Assembly: GCA_942159475.1 (NCBI GenBank)
Contig: OW804097.1
Span: 116,138,169-116,202,168, forward strand
Reading direction: 5' to 3'
DNA length: 64,000 nt
Source: Sthenelais limicola
Lineage: Eukaryota > Annelida > Polychaeta > Phyllodocida > Sigalionidae
The position numbers were made by a program, and so were the translations under genes. Of this stretch, positions 1 through 12,900 are shown one piece after another (the stretch's first letter is position 1; the number at the start of each line of letters is the position of its first letter). The notes below the pieces were generated by a model. That model was given only the letters and a program-made list of their open reading frames with translations. It was not told where the DNA came from and ran no database searches.

Positions 1-360
1 ATCTCTGTATGGTGGCACATGATCAAGGCTTGGTATGGTGGCCCAAGACTTTCAAGGCAGTGAGTATTAAGTGGAAGGAAAATGAGTCACAAGTCACACA
101 AGATGGACAATTTGCAATAAATGAGTTTTGAGATATCATTATTTACTATACACGAATTTCTCTGAAAACAACATATCTAGAGTAATTTACCCATAGTCTG
201 TATTTCAATTTTCACTAGTGATTTACATGGGGTTGCCATGGCAACCAACATTGCATCACTGCTCCTGCAAGAGCAGTGAAAGTCTTTGGAGGTGGGCAGG
301 GTTGGCTACGGTAGGTGGATTATTTTCTGCTTAGATAGCAGCTAAATAACCCATTGACCA
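1..360. other. No gene seen
   Basis: A family B-like scrap (GGAAAATGAGTCACAAGTCA near 77) is the only recognisable item. Confidence 0.4.
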
Positions 361-580
361 TGCGTTTACACCCTGGACTGTCAAATGTAGACAGATCTTA
401 CCTAGATCTATGATGTCAATTATAACTCCAGTCCTAGAACCATCAGCATTTCTGAAAATATTGCAATGTATAATAACAATAATCCATTAATAAGTATAAT
501 TTTTTCTAATGGATGTATCTTAAAGACCCAATAAGGGACTTGTCCGCCATTGTGAATCTTGATTCACATCTCAGTGTAAA
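361..580 (-). mobile_element. Possible relic of the 11356-11684 MITE family
   Basis: AATCTTGATTCACAT beside TCCGCCATTGTG and an AATAAGGGACTTG end resemble the inverse of that element's right end. Boundaries are approximate. Confidence 0.35.
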
Positions 581-897
581 AACTATGGAAAATGGTTATT
601 TTCACCATTGATTATTCAACAGTAAACAAGCATGCGTTTTATTTTTATTTGTTTTTAAGCTTTTATTCATGACATCCTGCCATCTGGGCTTTTACAAAAC
701 TAAACATGGTTATCAGTATTTGAGCATAATATAAAAATATATCAAGAGAAGTTGTTTTTTTCTTGAAAGGTTGTACAAAAATTGAATACCTGGGATCTGG
801 CACTTCTTCTCTGACAGGAATAGATTACCATTAGAAGCTTTCATATGGCATTCCCTACAGGCTTTAGGGTTTACTTTTTACAAGGGGGAGGGGGAGT

Positions 898-2010
898 TTA
901 GACAATGATAGTGGGGTTGATACCTACATCAACCTCTAGATCGTCACAGAACATTTTCCATGCATTGCTTAAATTGTCTTCAACTTTTTTCATGCGATTC
1001 TCATAAAATACAGTTGTGAATCTGAACTTCAAGTCAGCAACTACATGTTTAAAGTCTAGAGAACCTTTGTAAAACAACTTTTGTCTATGGATATACGCTT
1101 TGACCTGGAGTAAAATCCAGTTAATTATGACAGTCTTGTGTCCTCTTATATCTATGCCAAAGAGTATATCTTGCAGCTTTATGACAAGCGATTGGTTTTG
1201 TTTTGTTAAAATTAGGCTGCCATTGAGCTTATAGTTAAATGTTCCAAACAGGCAATGAAATTCTATATTTCTGACCATAGGTCTTTGGTTGCCTTACATT
1301 CAATAAAAAAGTGCCTGATGTCATCTCTTCCTTTGCGGAAGCAACACTTGGCCAGTCCTACATTTAATACCAAGGACGTTCGGGAGAGGGGGTTCCCCTA
1401 AAAACCTATTACGATGCTATGACAGGTTTATCTGACCCTTATCTTCGGTCCCCTCCATGGTCAGAGTTACAAACCCCTCCACCCAAGTCACATTTCATAT
1501 ATTCCCTTTGATGAGGAAGTAAAAAATATTGTTTTTGTTTAGAGTGTGGCATGGAAAAGTCATTACGATAACCTCCATGGCCACAACCCCCATAAATTGT
1601 AAGTTGAGACACTGACTCTGAGCGTCTGTCTCCCTCACCGTGAGGGACTTGCTTGGTATTGGCCGTCTGACTGTGGCGAAGCTTTTTACTGTTATGCTCT
1701 TTAGGAAAGAATTACATGTAATTGTCATGTGGAGTAACCTATATTGAAAGGCATGTATTTGTGCCTCCTTGGTGACCTTATAGGGCCTACTGAAGGTCTT
1801 TTTCCAATCAACAAGGTCGAAATTGTCGTCATTGAGGTTTAATATTGATTGCCACTTATTGAATTTAGAGTAATCAGGCTTCTCTCAGTAATCAGAATTT
1901 TCCACCAAGTGCCTGGAATTGCCTTGATGAGATCTTCTCTTAGATGATAAAAGGATGAAATGTTATATTCTCTTTCTATTCCGACAATATTCATAATATT
2001 CAGATATTAC
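898..2010 (-). pseudogene. Decayed LINE ORF2 C-terminal fragment
   Basis: Minus-strand pieces line up with the C-terminus of the large LINE ORF2. They are an 'aIPgtWWKIL' segment near 1900-2000, then FQYRLLHMTITCN near 1740-1760, then a Cys/His motif (KCCFRKGRDDIRHFFIEC) near 1310-1360. Last is INWILLQVKAYIHRQKLF within 898-1278. Frames change and about 300 bp of unrelated sequence interrupts it, so it is an old relic. Confidence 0.65.
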
Positions 2011-2554
2011 AATATACAATATTCATAAAACCTATTAAGCCGGTCTTTAGGTTGGTATCTGCTCATGAAAATACTCTACAGCACCAAACACAAGAAGCAT
2101 AAAAAACATTAAAATTATTGATAACAATATAACTTACATGTAGGCCATGGCAGAATAATCCCTGAGAATCTGTAGTGTCCATATCCGTGCTGCAGCAATG
2201 GGCAGAATCAAGGCCAACAGATATATCCTGGAGAGAACCATCGCTAGCTGAAGAATACCAGATAGGGAAGGAAATTCAATTATTATCACAGAAATACTAT
2301 CCAGAATATATTCTGAAATTCAAGTTCTTGATATGTTCAAAATATAAAATGTGAAATTACTAACAGTGGCAGACTAGTGGGTGGATTTGTCTATTCTACT
2401 TCTGATACAAACTGTGTAGTAGTACATAGAAATCACAGTTGACTGGCTCTGACCTCATGGTGGTGGTGTGATTTGGAGATCTTATGTTGAAAAATGGAAT
2501 CCTCCATGCCCCAAAAACTCTCTTAAGGGGCCTGTGTCAGGGGTGATATTATAT
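2011..2554. other. No feature seen
   Basis: AT-rich unique-looking sequence without convincing open frames or splice pairs. Confidence 0.4.
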
Positions 2555-2791
2555 GGGTCAGATTGTTTTAGAAAATGTACAATTGCCCGCTGTACACATT
2601 TAGTAAATTCTGCTAAATTAGGATGCAATTTGGTCAATACTAGGTAAGTTTGAGTATATTTGGCTTTGCATTGATTCTAACAATCGGTTTGGTTAGGTTG
2701 AACTGTATTTTGAACTTTATTTTCGTCTGAAATTGGGGTTATTTGAGATGATTGGCAAAGGTGAATTGTACATTTTCTGAAAATCTTACCC
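2555..2791 (+). mobile_element. Family A MITE
   Basis: Reference description: about 235 bp, inverted termini of 28 bp beginning GGGTCAGATTTTCAG and ending at GTACAATT, 4-bp target duplications. This copy is diverged at its left end (GATTGTTTTAG); flanks ATAT/TTAT. Confidence 0.8.
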
Positions 2792-2823
2792 TTATCATAC
2801 TGTAATTCAGCTTAATCTCATGT

Positions 2824-2917
2824 TAAAGGTAAATGCCAGCGTTGTAAGCACTGCAGCATGTGGGAATTCATGGAACTAATTCATTTATTTTTTATTAAAC
2901 CCTGGAATTCACCTTTA
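2824..2917. mobile_element. Small foldback MITE
   Basis: TAAAGGTAAATGCCAGCGTT at the left is matched inverted by CTGGAATTCACCTTTA at the right. Related fragments occur at 27232-27290 and 29660-29702. Confidence 0.5.
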
Positions 2918-3278
2918 GATAATATATGTGTAGGTTTAAAAGCACAGCATGGCTTTGTGTGTGCAGACATTGCGGCTAGGATGAAAATGGTGATAATTAT
3001 ACATATGTTGGTCAGTGATACTTATCCAGATAAAACCTCACAAACACATAGACACTATATAGGTAAATAGACTTCAGTATAAGGTAAAGGTTCAATCTTT
3101 TTGTAGTGAACCGCAGATTTGTAAGGGGTACAAGTCAAGGTCTTTTGAGAAACAACAACCAGTACCAAAGCGATATTTGTTTGCATCAGGTTTTATTTAC
3201 TCTACTCCCTGGTCAAAGCATTAAACAGCTTGAATTAAACACCAACTCACTGATTAAAACCATCTAATATCAATATAT

Positions 3279-3401
3279 GGGTTAGGTTTTCAGAAAATGT
3301 ATAATTCACCTTCGCCAATCTTATCAAATAACCCATATTCCAGACGAAAATAAAGTTCAAAAGACAGTTTAACCTAACCAAACAGATTGCAAATCTAACC
3401 C
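3279..3401 (-). mobile_element. Family A MITE, internally deleted
   Basis: Only 123 bp, but both ends are kept (GGGTTAGGTTTTCAG ... AATCTAACCC) with ATAT on each side. It may have moved as a short derivative. Confidence 0.65.
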
Positions 3402-3574
3402 ATATATAGATTGATTGATTTGAAAGCAACTCAACTGAAACGAGCCATGGTATTGGGTTTTGTAGGTCTTTATTTGGCCACCCTTGATATGTATAATCAA
3501 CATTCATGAAGTTATACAGGATATAAAATACAGACGTTCGCTGATGATGTGGTCGTCACATACAAATATTATAT

Positions 3575-3808
3575 GGGTCAGACTTTCAGAAAAGTACAAT
3601 TGGCAGCTCTACACATTTAGTAAATTCTGCTAAATTACGCTGAAAAATGATGGATACCGAGTATATCTGAGTATATTTGGTATCCCATTGATTTAAAGTA
3701 TCAGTTCTGTCATGTTAAACTGCATTTTGAAGCTCACTTTTGCCTGAAATGTGGGTTATTTGAGAGGATTGGTGAAGGCCAATTGTACATTTCATGAAAA
3801 TCTGACCC
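3575..3808 (+). mobile_element. Family A MITE, variant subfamily
   Basis: Belongs to the variant with GATTTAAAGTATCAGTT in the middle. Flanks share ATTATAT, more than the usual four bases, perhaps by chance in AT-rich DNA. Confidence 0.8.
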
Positions 3809-5137
3809 ATTATATGTATAGCAGAAAAAAACCGTCAAGAAGACAAATATGTATCTGGTGTAAGGCCAGCAAAATCTCACAGAATATTAGCTAAAGCAAG
3901 AGTCACAACATCTGAGAAATAAGAGGCAAAATCTGCTGCTAATCTATACATTGCAGCAGAAGAAATAGAAAGAACTCAGAATTATACATGCTTAGGAGTG
4001 AACATAGGTAAAGACAGGATTTTCTCAGCACAAATTTAAGGAGAATAGCACCACCCAGTACTATCAGAATTCAAAGAAAGATGTGATGTCTTCCTGGAAA
4101 ATGAGTCACATTGTTTATTAGCTGTCCTAATGTTATGGAGGGCCCACACCGACAACGATGGGCTTTGTGATAGACTTTGGTGATAAACCTTTGGAATGAG
4201 TATGGAAATAGATTATCGCAAGAGACTTTTGTGATCACATGGATTGTGACAGAGTTTTGTGATATACAACCCTGACCTTGACCTTCCATGACTTTAGCAG
4301 ACGATTTTGAGAGTTCTATATCGCAAAAGGCTATCACAAAATCCATCGCAAAGCAGAACACACTTTTGCGATCAATCACAAAGCATAATAACTTCTCCCG
4401 GTAGACTCCATATTGCAAACAAATATTAAATATGTCAAATAATTTTGCGATCAACTCCGTTTTCCGTTGCAAAACCTATCGGGAAATAGCACTAACACAT
4501 TATACGGTGCTGCCCCAAAGTAATTCTAGAACAGTTACAAATCTTACAAAATACTGCTCTGAGAATATCTGAGGGTGTAAATAAAAGAACAAACATAAGA
4601 GAATCGAACATTAATTTTTTTTTAATACGCTTTCAAACTAAGTAATGTTGGGATAAACATTGATAGAAGAAAAACTAACATTAGAAATATTCCTTCTGGA
4701 AAATCATGGATAGTAACAAATCCAAAAAGTGAAAAATGTTAGAAGATGTCTCATATACAAATGAGGTGTACTTTGGAAAAGCATTCCACAAAATATTACA
4801 TGTCTAGTATGAAGGAAGTCAGAGCGTTCTTAAAGCTCAAACACCACATTACAAACCATTTTTTTGCAAAAAGCAGAAACATTATAATCTTAAGATTACT
4901 TCAACAGCATTAAAGTGTTCAGTACCATCATATACCATCACAAACATGAGGAAAGTCACTCAGACAGTCAGTCAACAAAGTATCTGGGAAACTCAGTCAC
5001 TGCAACCCTCCTGCACATAATCGCTGAAATATTATACTTGCCTGAGATGTAAAGAACTGGAATTGTACTCTACATACATAAATCTAACAAATCCAATTTT
5101 ATTAGAATTGTTCAGGGAAAGTTAGTTAACTTATAGT
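3809..5137. other. No gene seen
   Basis: Contains a paired nuclear-receptor-like half-site TGACCTTGACCTT at 4269 and several TTTTGCGATC motifs near 4320-4460. No exon is supported. Confidence 0.4.
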
Positions 5138-5275
5138 ACACTCTGGTTATATCCATGTATATACCTCTCTAGTGTTACATTCTATTTGAGATCTACTTGG
5201 AGCGGTTCGCCATAGGGTTACCATTGGGTCGCTTTGATGTTTACTCCAAGTAGGTCTGAAACAGAGTGTACAAAG
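5138..5275. mobile_element. Small foldback element
   Basis: AGTACACTCTG ... CAGAGTGTACA at the ends, with an inner pair CTACTTGGAG/CTCCAAGTAG. Confidence 0.45.
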
Positions 5276-6181
5276 TTTTATCACACTCTGTAATGCTGAT
5301 GATTTCAGGAGTGACAGAAGCTTGCCTGAACACACTACAATCAACTTTTTTTCTTTTTTTTTCTTTTTTTAAAAAAAAAACATTGCATCTTTATTACTTA
5401 CACTACAGTCAACTTAAATAATCCCCAGTAGATTGAACACCTTTCTCCACAGTCATCCATGAATAGGCTCATAGGCAAACCTCCTATATTGCTCAACATT
5501 CTTTTATACAACGCTATGACCCAAATCAGATTCAGAATCTATAATAAACCCAAATTAAAAAATTTGGCCCTGGAGTCTTGGCCTGACACATATAACTTTT
5601 GCATAAAGATGAAATTCCTCCGGGTATTGAACAAATTCCTGTCTAACCTTGTTAATTGGACTTGTAAATTACAAATGATTTCCCTATATATGAGATTCTG
5701 GGAAATCTATTATTTCCATGCTCAATCTACCTTCTTTGAATAGGTGCCGGGCCTTGAATAGGCGCCCGGTAGAAAGTCCCTTGACCTAAAGTGACACTTC
5801 TCACTGTTGTTGGCTAGATTATCGTGTAACATTTATATTATATCAGATATTTGGTAAAATAGTGAGCAAAATTGTTTGTGCACGCCATACAGAAATTTCA
5901 AAGTGGCAGTTGGGTTGATATCTGGAGTTACATAATGCCAGGTTCGACCAAATGTTGTTCATAGACTCCTAGGTTAAAGCCAGTTACATTTCTGGTCACT
6001 TAGAGAGTGGGGGCAGCACTTTACAGCACCATTCTGTGATTTGAAATCTGGTCTATTCATTACACTTGTTGACACAATGTTGGTGCTCTATACTTTGGAT
6101 TTGTCATACATATCCTATATGATTACACTGGAAAAGTTTCATGTGATTCTGTGACTACTCGTTTTAACCATCTTAGCCACT
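5276..6181. other. Downstream flank / possible 3' UTR of the CARD-RING-NHL gene
   Basis: T- and A-runs at 5346-5380. A minus-strand AATAAAG near 5388 is the nearest possible poly(A) signal, rather far from the stop. Confidence 0.3.
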
Positions 6182-6966
6182 TTAATTAGCGCCGGTTGGA
6201 GGAAATACGGTATACACATTCACTTCATCAAACCCACTACTCACAGCCATCAGCAGTTGTTCCTTACTTACATTCAATACTGAAATATACTTGGGGTCTT
6301 TAAGTGGTCCATTGATGTTAACCGCACCCAAGGATTCACCCGCAAGTGAATACATGTTGATGGTCTCACTGTCCTTATCCAGCACAAGCAGTGTCTGACC
6401 ATTGTTTATTGTTGACAAACCCCATGGGCTCCGCAATCCACCTTCAGCGCGGTCGGGGAAGGCATGAACATGTTCACTTTCCATGTCCAGTACAAATACT
6501 TGATGTTGAAAGGAAGAAGTGATTATCAGTTGTCCAGCTCCATTGGAATGGATGCAGTTGTACACACCAGGTCTGGGCAGGTGGTAGGTAGTGATGTCTC
6601 CAGTGCGTCTCCGGTAGCAAAGTATCTGACCTTCCCCCAATAGGCAGTACGCATTGTGGAGGTCAATATCAACACAGTACAACCCATCCTTTTCCAGTCG
6701 CCAGGTGGTGGGAAGACTCCGTAGAGGTTCATATACAAGTAGTGTGTTATCATTGTACACATACAGCACAGCACCATCGGTAGATGCAGCCATGTGGTTG
6801 ATGTTACCGAGGACTAGTTCTTGTTGGTGGTTCTGGTCTAGCTGTGGCGTGACTTTCCATACTTTCTTACCTGCCTGGACAAGCAGCTGGTGATTGTTAG
6901 ATTTCCAAGCAATGTTGGTAATGCTTTGAGATAGGCTTGGAGTTCTCCAACTCCAAACTGGCCAAG
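6182..6966 (-). CDS. Exon 6: NHL-like beta-propeller and stop
   Basis: The acceptor is ...tttctttatag. It carries 260 residues then TAA. Blade-like units recur; the clearest runs LRSPWGLSTINNGQ then LLVLDKDSETINMYSLAGE, with the 'P.Gl....g...v.D.....i..y...G' pattern of NHL repeats. About five or six blades can be fitted, so the propeller may be short or partly degenerate. No clear poly(A) signal was seen just downstream. Confidence 0.8.
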
Positions 6967-9900
6967 CTATAAAGAAAAGAAACAGTCAATTTTAAGTTGT
7001 TGATTCAGATTAGATTAGATTTGTGGTAATACATTTGACAGAAAAGGTTGTGGTCTTCTCAAGTAGAGGTCTGCCAGACCCTGCCTATCTTCTTGCCTTG
7101 TCTTTGTTACCTAGATATGCTCTGTTATGACTCTCATGACTGTGGTTACTAAAATAACTAAATTCAGCACTTCCGACATAGGGCATAAGAAGAAACGCAA
7201 TGTTCACTCCAGGTCCAAACCCTCAGATCAGATAAAAATTGTATGTCAGACTACCTCGCTAATCGGTTTCTTGTCCTAGAACTGGGCGTTTTAATGGGAA
7301 TATAATGACATTTTGCGGTCTTAATGGAATTATAATGACTCTTTGCGGTTTGAGGTGAGTGGCTTTCCCTTCGTTTGAAGGGACTCTCTCAAGTTTGGGC
7401 CTAGACTGTGTTGGTAATCTCCAAGCTGGAGAATTCCTTCTTATCACAATCATAACATTGAATAACAGTTCCCTTATCTAACATTCTTATCTAGAACTGC
7501 AAAGTGGCCAAACTATAAAAAAGGCAACAAGATTGACTGATTTTCTGTTGTTGATTTAGTACTACTGGCACAAGTTCAGAGCATGATGTGAAAAAATAAT
7601 GTGATATGTCAAAGAAAAATGAGTAGCGAAAAAATTGTTTTGGTATACCATCAGATTTGGAAACGCGAGTCCAACAATGTTAGCAAAATCTACAAAGTAT
7701 TTTTTTTTAAGTTTGCAATATTTCTGGGTAGGCTATTACTAGTAAAGTAACTAGATAGATACATATACTCAATAGGATGACACAAGGCTATATTTAATAC
7801 ACTGTCATCAAATTTGGTACATATATTCATAAAACTTTGGTGAACTTATTGAAATAAAAAGATAAATAAACAAATAAACAAACCTGTTGTTGGTTGTTCT
7901 TGCTGCACAGGAGCTTGAGCATAGAGAATGGAGTAATCAGGAGGTGGCCCCAGGCAGCCAGCAGCCACACTGCCACCTGTTGCAGAAACTCCTGCTGGTC
8001 CAGCATCACACCGCGATGAACTCGTTCGTGATAACACAGCGCTAAGATCTTGGGGTATGGTGGAGCTCTGTGGTGTGGCTACACCAGGGATGACAGTAGT
8101 AGAAGAAGCATTAGAACTGCCTTCATGTGACCTGGTAGTGAAAGGTTGGACAGTGTCCAAGCTGGCAATATTGTATGCATCATTTTCAGACAAGCGAGTA
8201 TAGGACATGAGAGTAACACCTCGAGAATTGCGTGCCACTGATGAGCTACAATATACAGGTCTTGTATAATCAGACATATCATCAGACCTGGCAGACTGAG
8301 TAGTAGGCACTGTAGTAGGCACAGATGGTTGAGCATCGTACACGATGTTAGACCGAGCGTTATCATAATCACTGCTGAGGGTATTAGATCTATCATTACC
8401 AGAACTGGCATTTCTGTCCAAACTGGAAGTATTAGATGTGGAATATTCAGATGGTCTATTGTCTGACCTGACTGGCTCTGAATTAGATGCACCAGAATAA
8501 GCTAACTCAGAATTGGATGCATCAGCATGAACTAACTCTGAATTAGATGCACCAGCATAGGCTAACTCTGAATTAGATGCATTAGCATAAGCAGTTACAG
8601 AGCTAGATGCACCATTAGATGCTGACACAACAGGTGCACCAGTTCTTGTGCCTTGGTTCACTGTGCCTTGGTTAAGAGCTGCGGCTCTATTTAGTGACCC
8701 TGGAGCCCTCTTGCTGAAGATTTCATATGGAGGGGGAGGGACAAAGTCAGCCAACAGGTTATCATCCAGCTCTGTGGTAGTGAGAGACTCTGCATTGGGG
8801 GCCAGGTTGGGTGGTGTGGTGTCGATGAAATTCTCCAGGTCATCTCCTGCTGAGAAAAGTGAGGGTTGGGCATGCAGGAATATCTGCAGCTGTGAAAGGG
8901 CCTTCTCCCGAAGATTTGTCCAGCAAATGTTCTCAAGTCCCTGGAAAATATTGAAACTTTAATTTATTTGCAGGCTATGTATGGCAATTTAAATACAGAG
9001 ACGAGGTCCACAAGAAGCCAGTAGTTTAGAATCATTATATATATTGTATTTTTATTCCGATGTAAACATTTTACAATCGGAATAGGATAGAATAATCTGG
9101 GGAAGCAGTTTTTCCCAGAAGGATCCTAAATCAATATAGTAATAATAATTTCTTCTAGTCACTTTTCACAAAATACAGATTCAATCAATATCTTTAAATA
9201 CAAAAGATTGTGGTGAGGCTATTGGAAGATAAAATAAATGAATAGAATAAAATTAATTGAATACATTAAATGAATAATAAATAAATAAATGAAATGAATA
9301 TATAAATAAGATCATTAGAATAAATGAATACATAAATTAAAATAAATAGATAATCAAATTGAGCCAAAATCTAAAAAGAATTATGAATTACATGAATAAT
9401 TAAACTAGATAGATAAAATTGAGCCAAAATCATAACAAATCAAAACCGACCTGTTTCTCTAGTTGATCAATATGGTTACAATGGTCCTCTCCCCATGCCT
9501 TGATAGCCTTTATCATAGCCATCATCTCCTCCCAGATATACGCCTTCAGTGCCGCCGCGTTCCTCCTCACACGTCCTAAGTTCTTGTTACTTAGGATCCT
9601 CTTATACATTTTCCTTTTATCCTCAAGCAGTTGTCCTCTCCTTTCAACAACTTCTGCACTAGGGAGTGCTACATCCCAACCATCATGTCCCTGGGTCTTT
9701 CCAATTTCTCCTTGAATAAGCTTGCAGAAGTTGGCAAAGTTTGTATCTTGCGGAAGGTCAATGGAGTCACCCGAGCAAAGGACTTGGTCCAGCACCGGAC
9801 AGCATATTTCTGCTTTATCATCCACATGCTGTAGGGCGATTTGAACACAGGTATGACACACATGGTGGGCACAAGAGGGCAGCAGGTATACATCTTGGTA

Positions 9901-12900
9901 TGGCTCTTCACACGCAGGGCACCAGAATACAGATGTCCTACAAGTCAACAAATGTGGGAATAAATATGTCTCCTCTTGTTCCAGTGAAGAACAGGGCACA
10001 ATGAATACTGTATAATATACTCTGGGAATGAGCAAACAATAAGACAATAAAAAACCCGAAATTATTATCTAGAACCCCAAAATTAGTATTAAGAACCCAA
10101 AAATTATTATCTAGAACCAAAAAATTATTATCTAGAACCCAAAAAGTATTATTTAGAACCCAAAATTTTTACAACAACCCAGAAATTATTAGTCCAAAAA
10201 TTATTAACAACCCAAAAATTATTATCTAAAACCCCACAATTAACCCCTACATAAATAAGCATGAACAGAATAACTCAAGCATTTGTAATATGTATATTCA
10301 ACGAGGGTAAAAGTAGGAAAGATTTTTCTGACAATCTGACCCATATGGTGGACATACATACTCTGTAAAGATGTCCATGTCTAGATAGTCGAGTACAGGG
10401 AAGCCCAGGGTGTCCACTACCTCTGTCTGGTTGGTGTTGACCAGCGCCCAGACAAACCCATGCAGTTTGTAGATCTCACACTTCTCTAATTTCTCACAAA
10501 GTGCTATCACTTGATCTTTCTCATCACCTGAAACCTTTACAATTCATCATTTTGATTTAATTTACAACACTTTGTCATGATTCTTGTTTGATGGTGGTAT
10601 ATTGGATGTCTATGGGTCAGATTTTCAGAAAATGTACACTTGGCAGCTGTACACATGTAGTAAATTCTGCTAAATTAGGCTGCAATTTGGTCAATACTAG
10701 GTAAATTCAAGTATATTCGGCATTGCATTGATTCTAGCAATCTGTATGGTTAGGTTGAACTGTATTTTGAACTTAATTTTCGTCTTAAATGTGGGTTATT
10801 TCAGAGGATTGGTGAAGGCCAATTGTACATTTTCTGAATATCTGACCCATATACCGCCAATATTGGCTGTATAAAAAGGTTAAAAACGGTATAAAAAGGC
10901 TTAAAAAATATTAAATACTGGACATGTGGGTCATGGTTTCAGGAAAATGAGTCACAAGTCACAACAAGGGATATTTTTCAAATGCTTTTCCACAAGAACC
11001 CTTGCTCAGAATGTTTTTACTTCTCGGGTGTTTAGCGCTGATAGTAGCCTGAATACGTGGGTCAGATTTTCAGAAAATATACAATTAGCAGCTGTATACA
11101 TTTAGTAAATTCTGCTAAATTAGGCTGCAATTTGGTCAACACTAGGTAAATCCAAGTATATTCGGCATTGCATCGATTCTAGCAATCTGTTTGGTTAGGT
11201 TGAACTGTATTTTGAACTTTATTTTCGTCTGAAATTCGGGTTATATGAGAAGATTGGCGAAGTTAAATTGTACATTTTCTGAAAATCTGACCCACATGCA
11301 CCAAAATTTACGAATGTGTACAGAAGATATCTATGCATGTCTGAGATAATTTTAATAATAGGGGATTTGCATGTCTCACTGTGCATGCCTATTGCAGTGC
11401 ATGGCGGGATAGATTCTGTTCAAATCTGACATACAACTATTTGGCAACATTTTTATTGAAAATCAGAGCTTATATAGATGATCTATGAAAACCAAATGCA
11501 TGATGGGAAAGATAGAGGCTTGTGTTATGGAAACATGTGTAACGCAGGGATATTGAGATTAGATTGTTGATAAATAATCCATGCTGAACATGGCATGTTT
11601 TCTCTAGATTTTACACTGTACCATTAGTCCCATAATTCCATGCGAATCAAGATTCAAAATGGCGGCTATGCAAATCCCCTATTAAGGATCCTACTCAACT
11701 AGTGATTGATCAAGCAAAATGGCTAATAATTGTTTTGATGCGTACAAATATAGGACTAGTTATTAGATGTCCTATAGTGTTTACCATCATTGGAATCTAC
11801 TTCATCTCACTTCTTCAAATATAATGTCATTTCTAAATCAATTGTTTGCGATATAGGACGTGTCCTATATGAAATGTAGTTGTCTAAAAATAGCTCTGTT
11901 GTTATGCTTCGCAGAGCTTTGGCTCTCCGCGGAGCATGTAAACAAATCCCCGCGATCGGTAATCCACCCGTGATTCTGGTACTATGATTATAGAAATACA
12001 TAATAAAACCTACATAATTGAATAGAGCATTAAATTCTCTTTTGAATGATATAAATTGTATTAATGTAGCGCAAGGAATGGCCAGTATATATAGACGCTT
12101 TAATTCATCAATAAACTAACGGGGCTGTCACTGTCAGTGGGGCTGTCTCTGAGACTTCTTTAGTATTTTTTCAGTGATATCTGATGACATATGATCAAAT
12201 TTTATGCACATATAATAAATATAGAATGGAACTCGCCAGCAATAATCGGCATCGTGCTTATGTGGACGAATCTCGTCCTATAAATTTTCGATTATTGCCG
12301 GCTCGTCCCATTCTCTCTATCTATATCTTAAGTTTGATATTTTTATTGTTGATAGAAAATGATTCCAATATTTCTGGGTGGACATATACTAATAAAGTAT
12401 AAAAATATACTCGATAAGATGACCTAATTAATCCATGGATATGGATCATACACTGTTCCGAGATTTGGCCCATGCATTCATACACCCCCGAGGACTAGAC
12501 ACCCCAAAGATGAAAACATTCCAACAAAGAGAACTTGTTAATAAATCACTTTGAAAAATATCAATTTTGCGACTTACTCACACCCCAAAGACTAGACACC
12601 CCAAATATGAAAATCTTCCAACAAAGAGAACTTGTGAATAAATCACTTTGAAAAATATCAATTTTGCGACTTACTCAAAAAGTCTTTAAAGATTCCTACC
12701 TTAATCTGTTCTATATCGTGCTGAGTGAGTACATTACGGTGGAGGAGCAGGTGCCAGAGAGTGCTGGTGAGCTGGATGGAGTAGCTCAGGTAGGTCATGT
12801 TGTCCTTGAGCAGCTGGAGGTAGAGGTCATTGTGCTCCACCGTCTGTCTGACCACCCAGCTGTGGCCCTCCTCCCACACTGCCCAGTCTCTGCTACAAGT

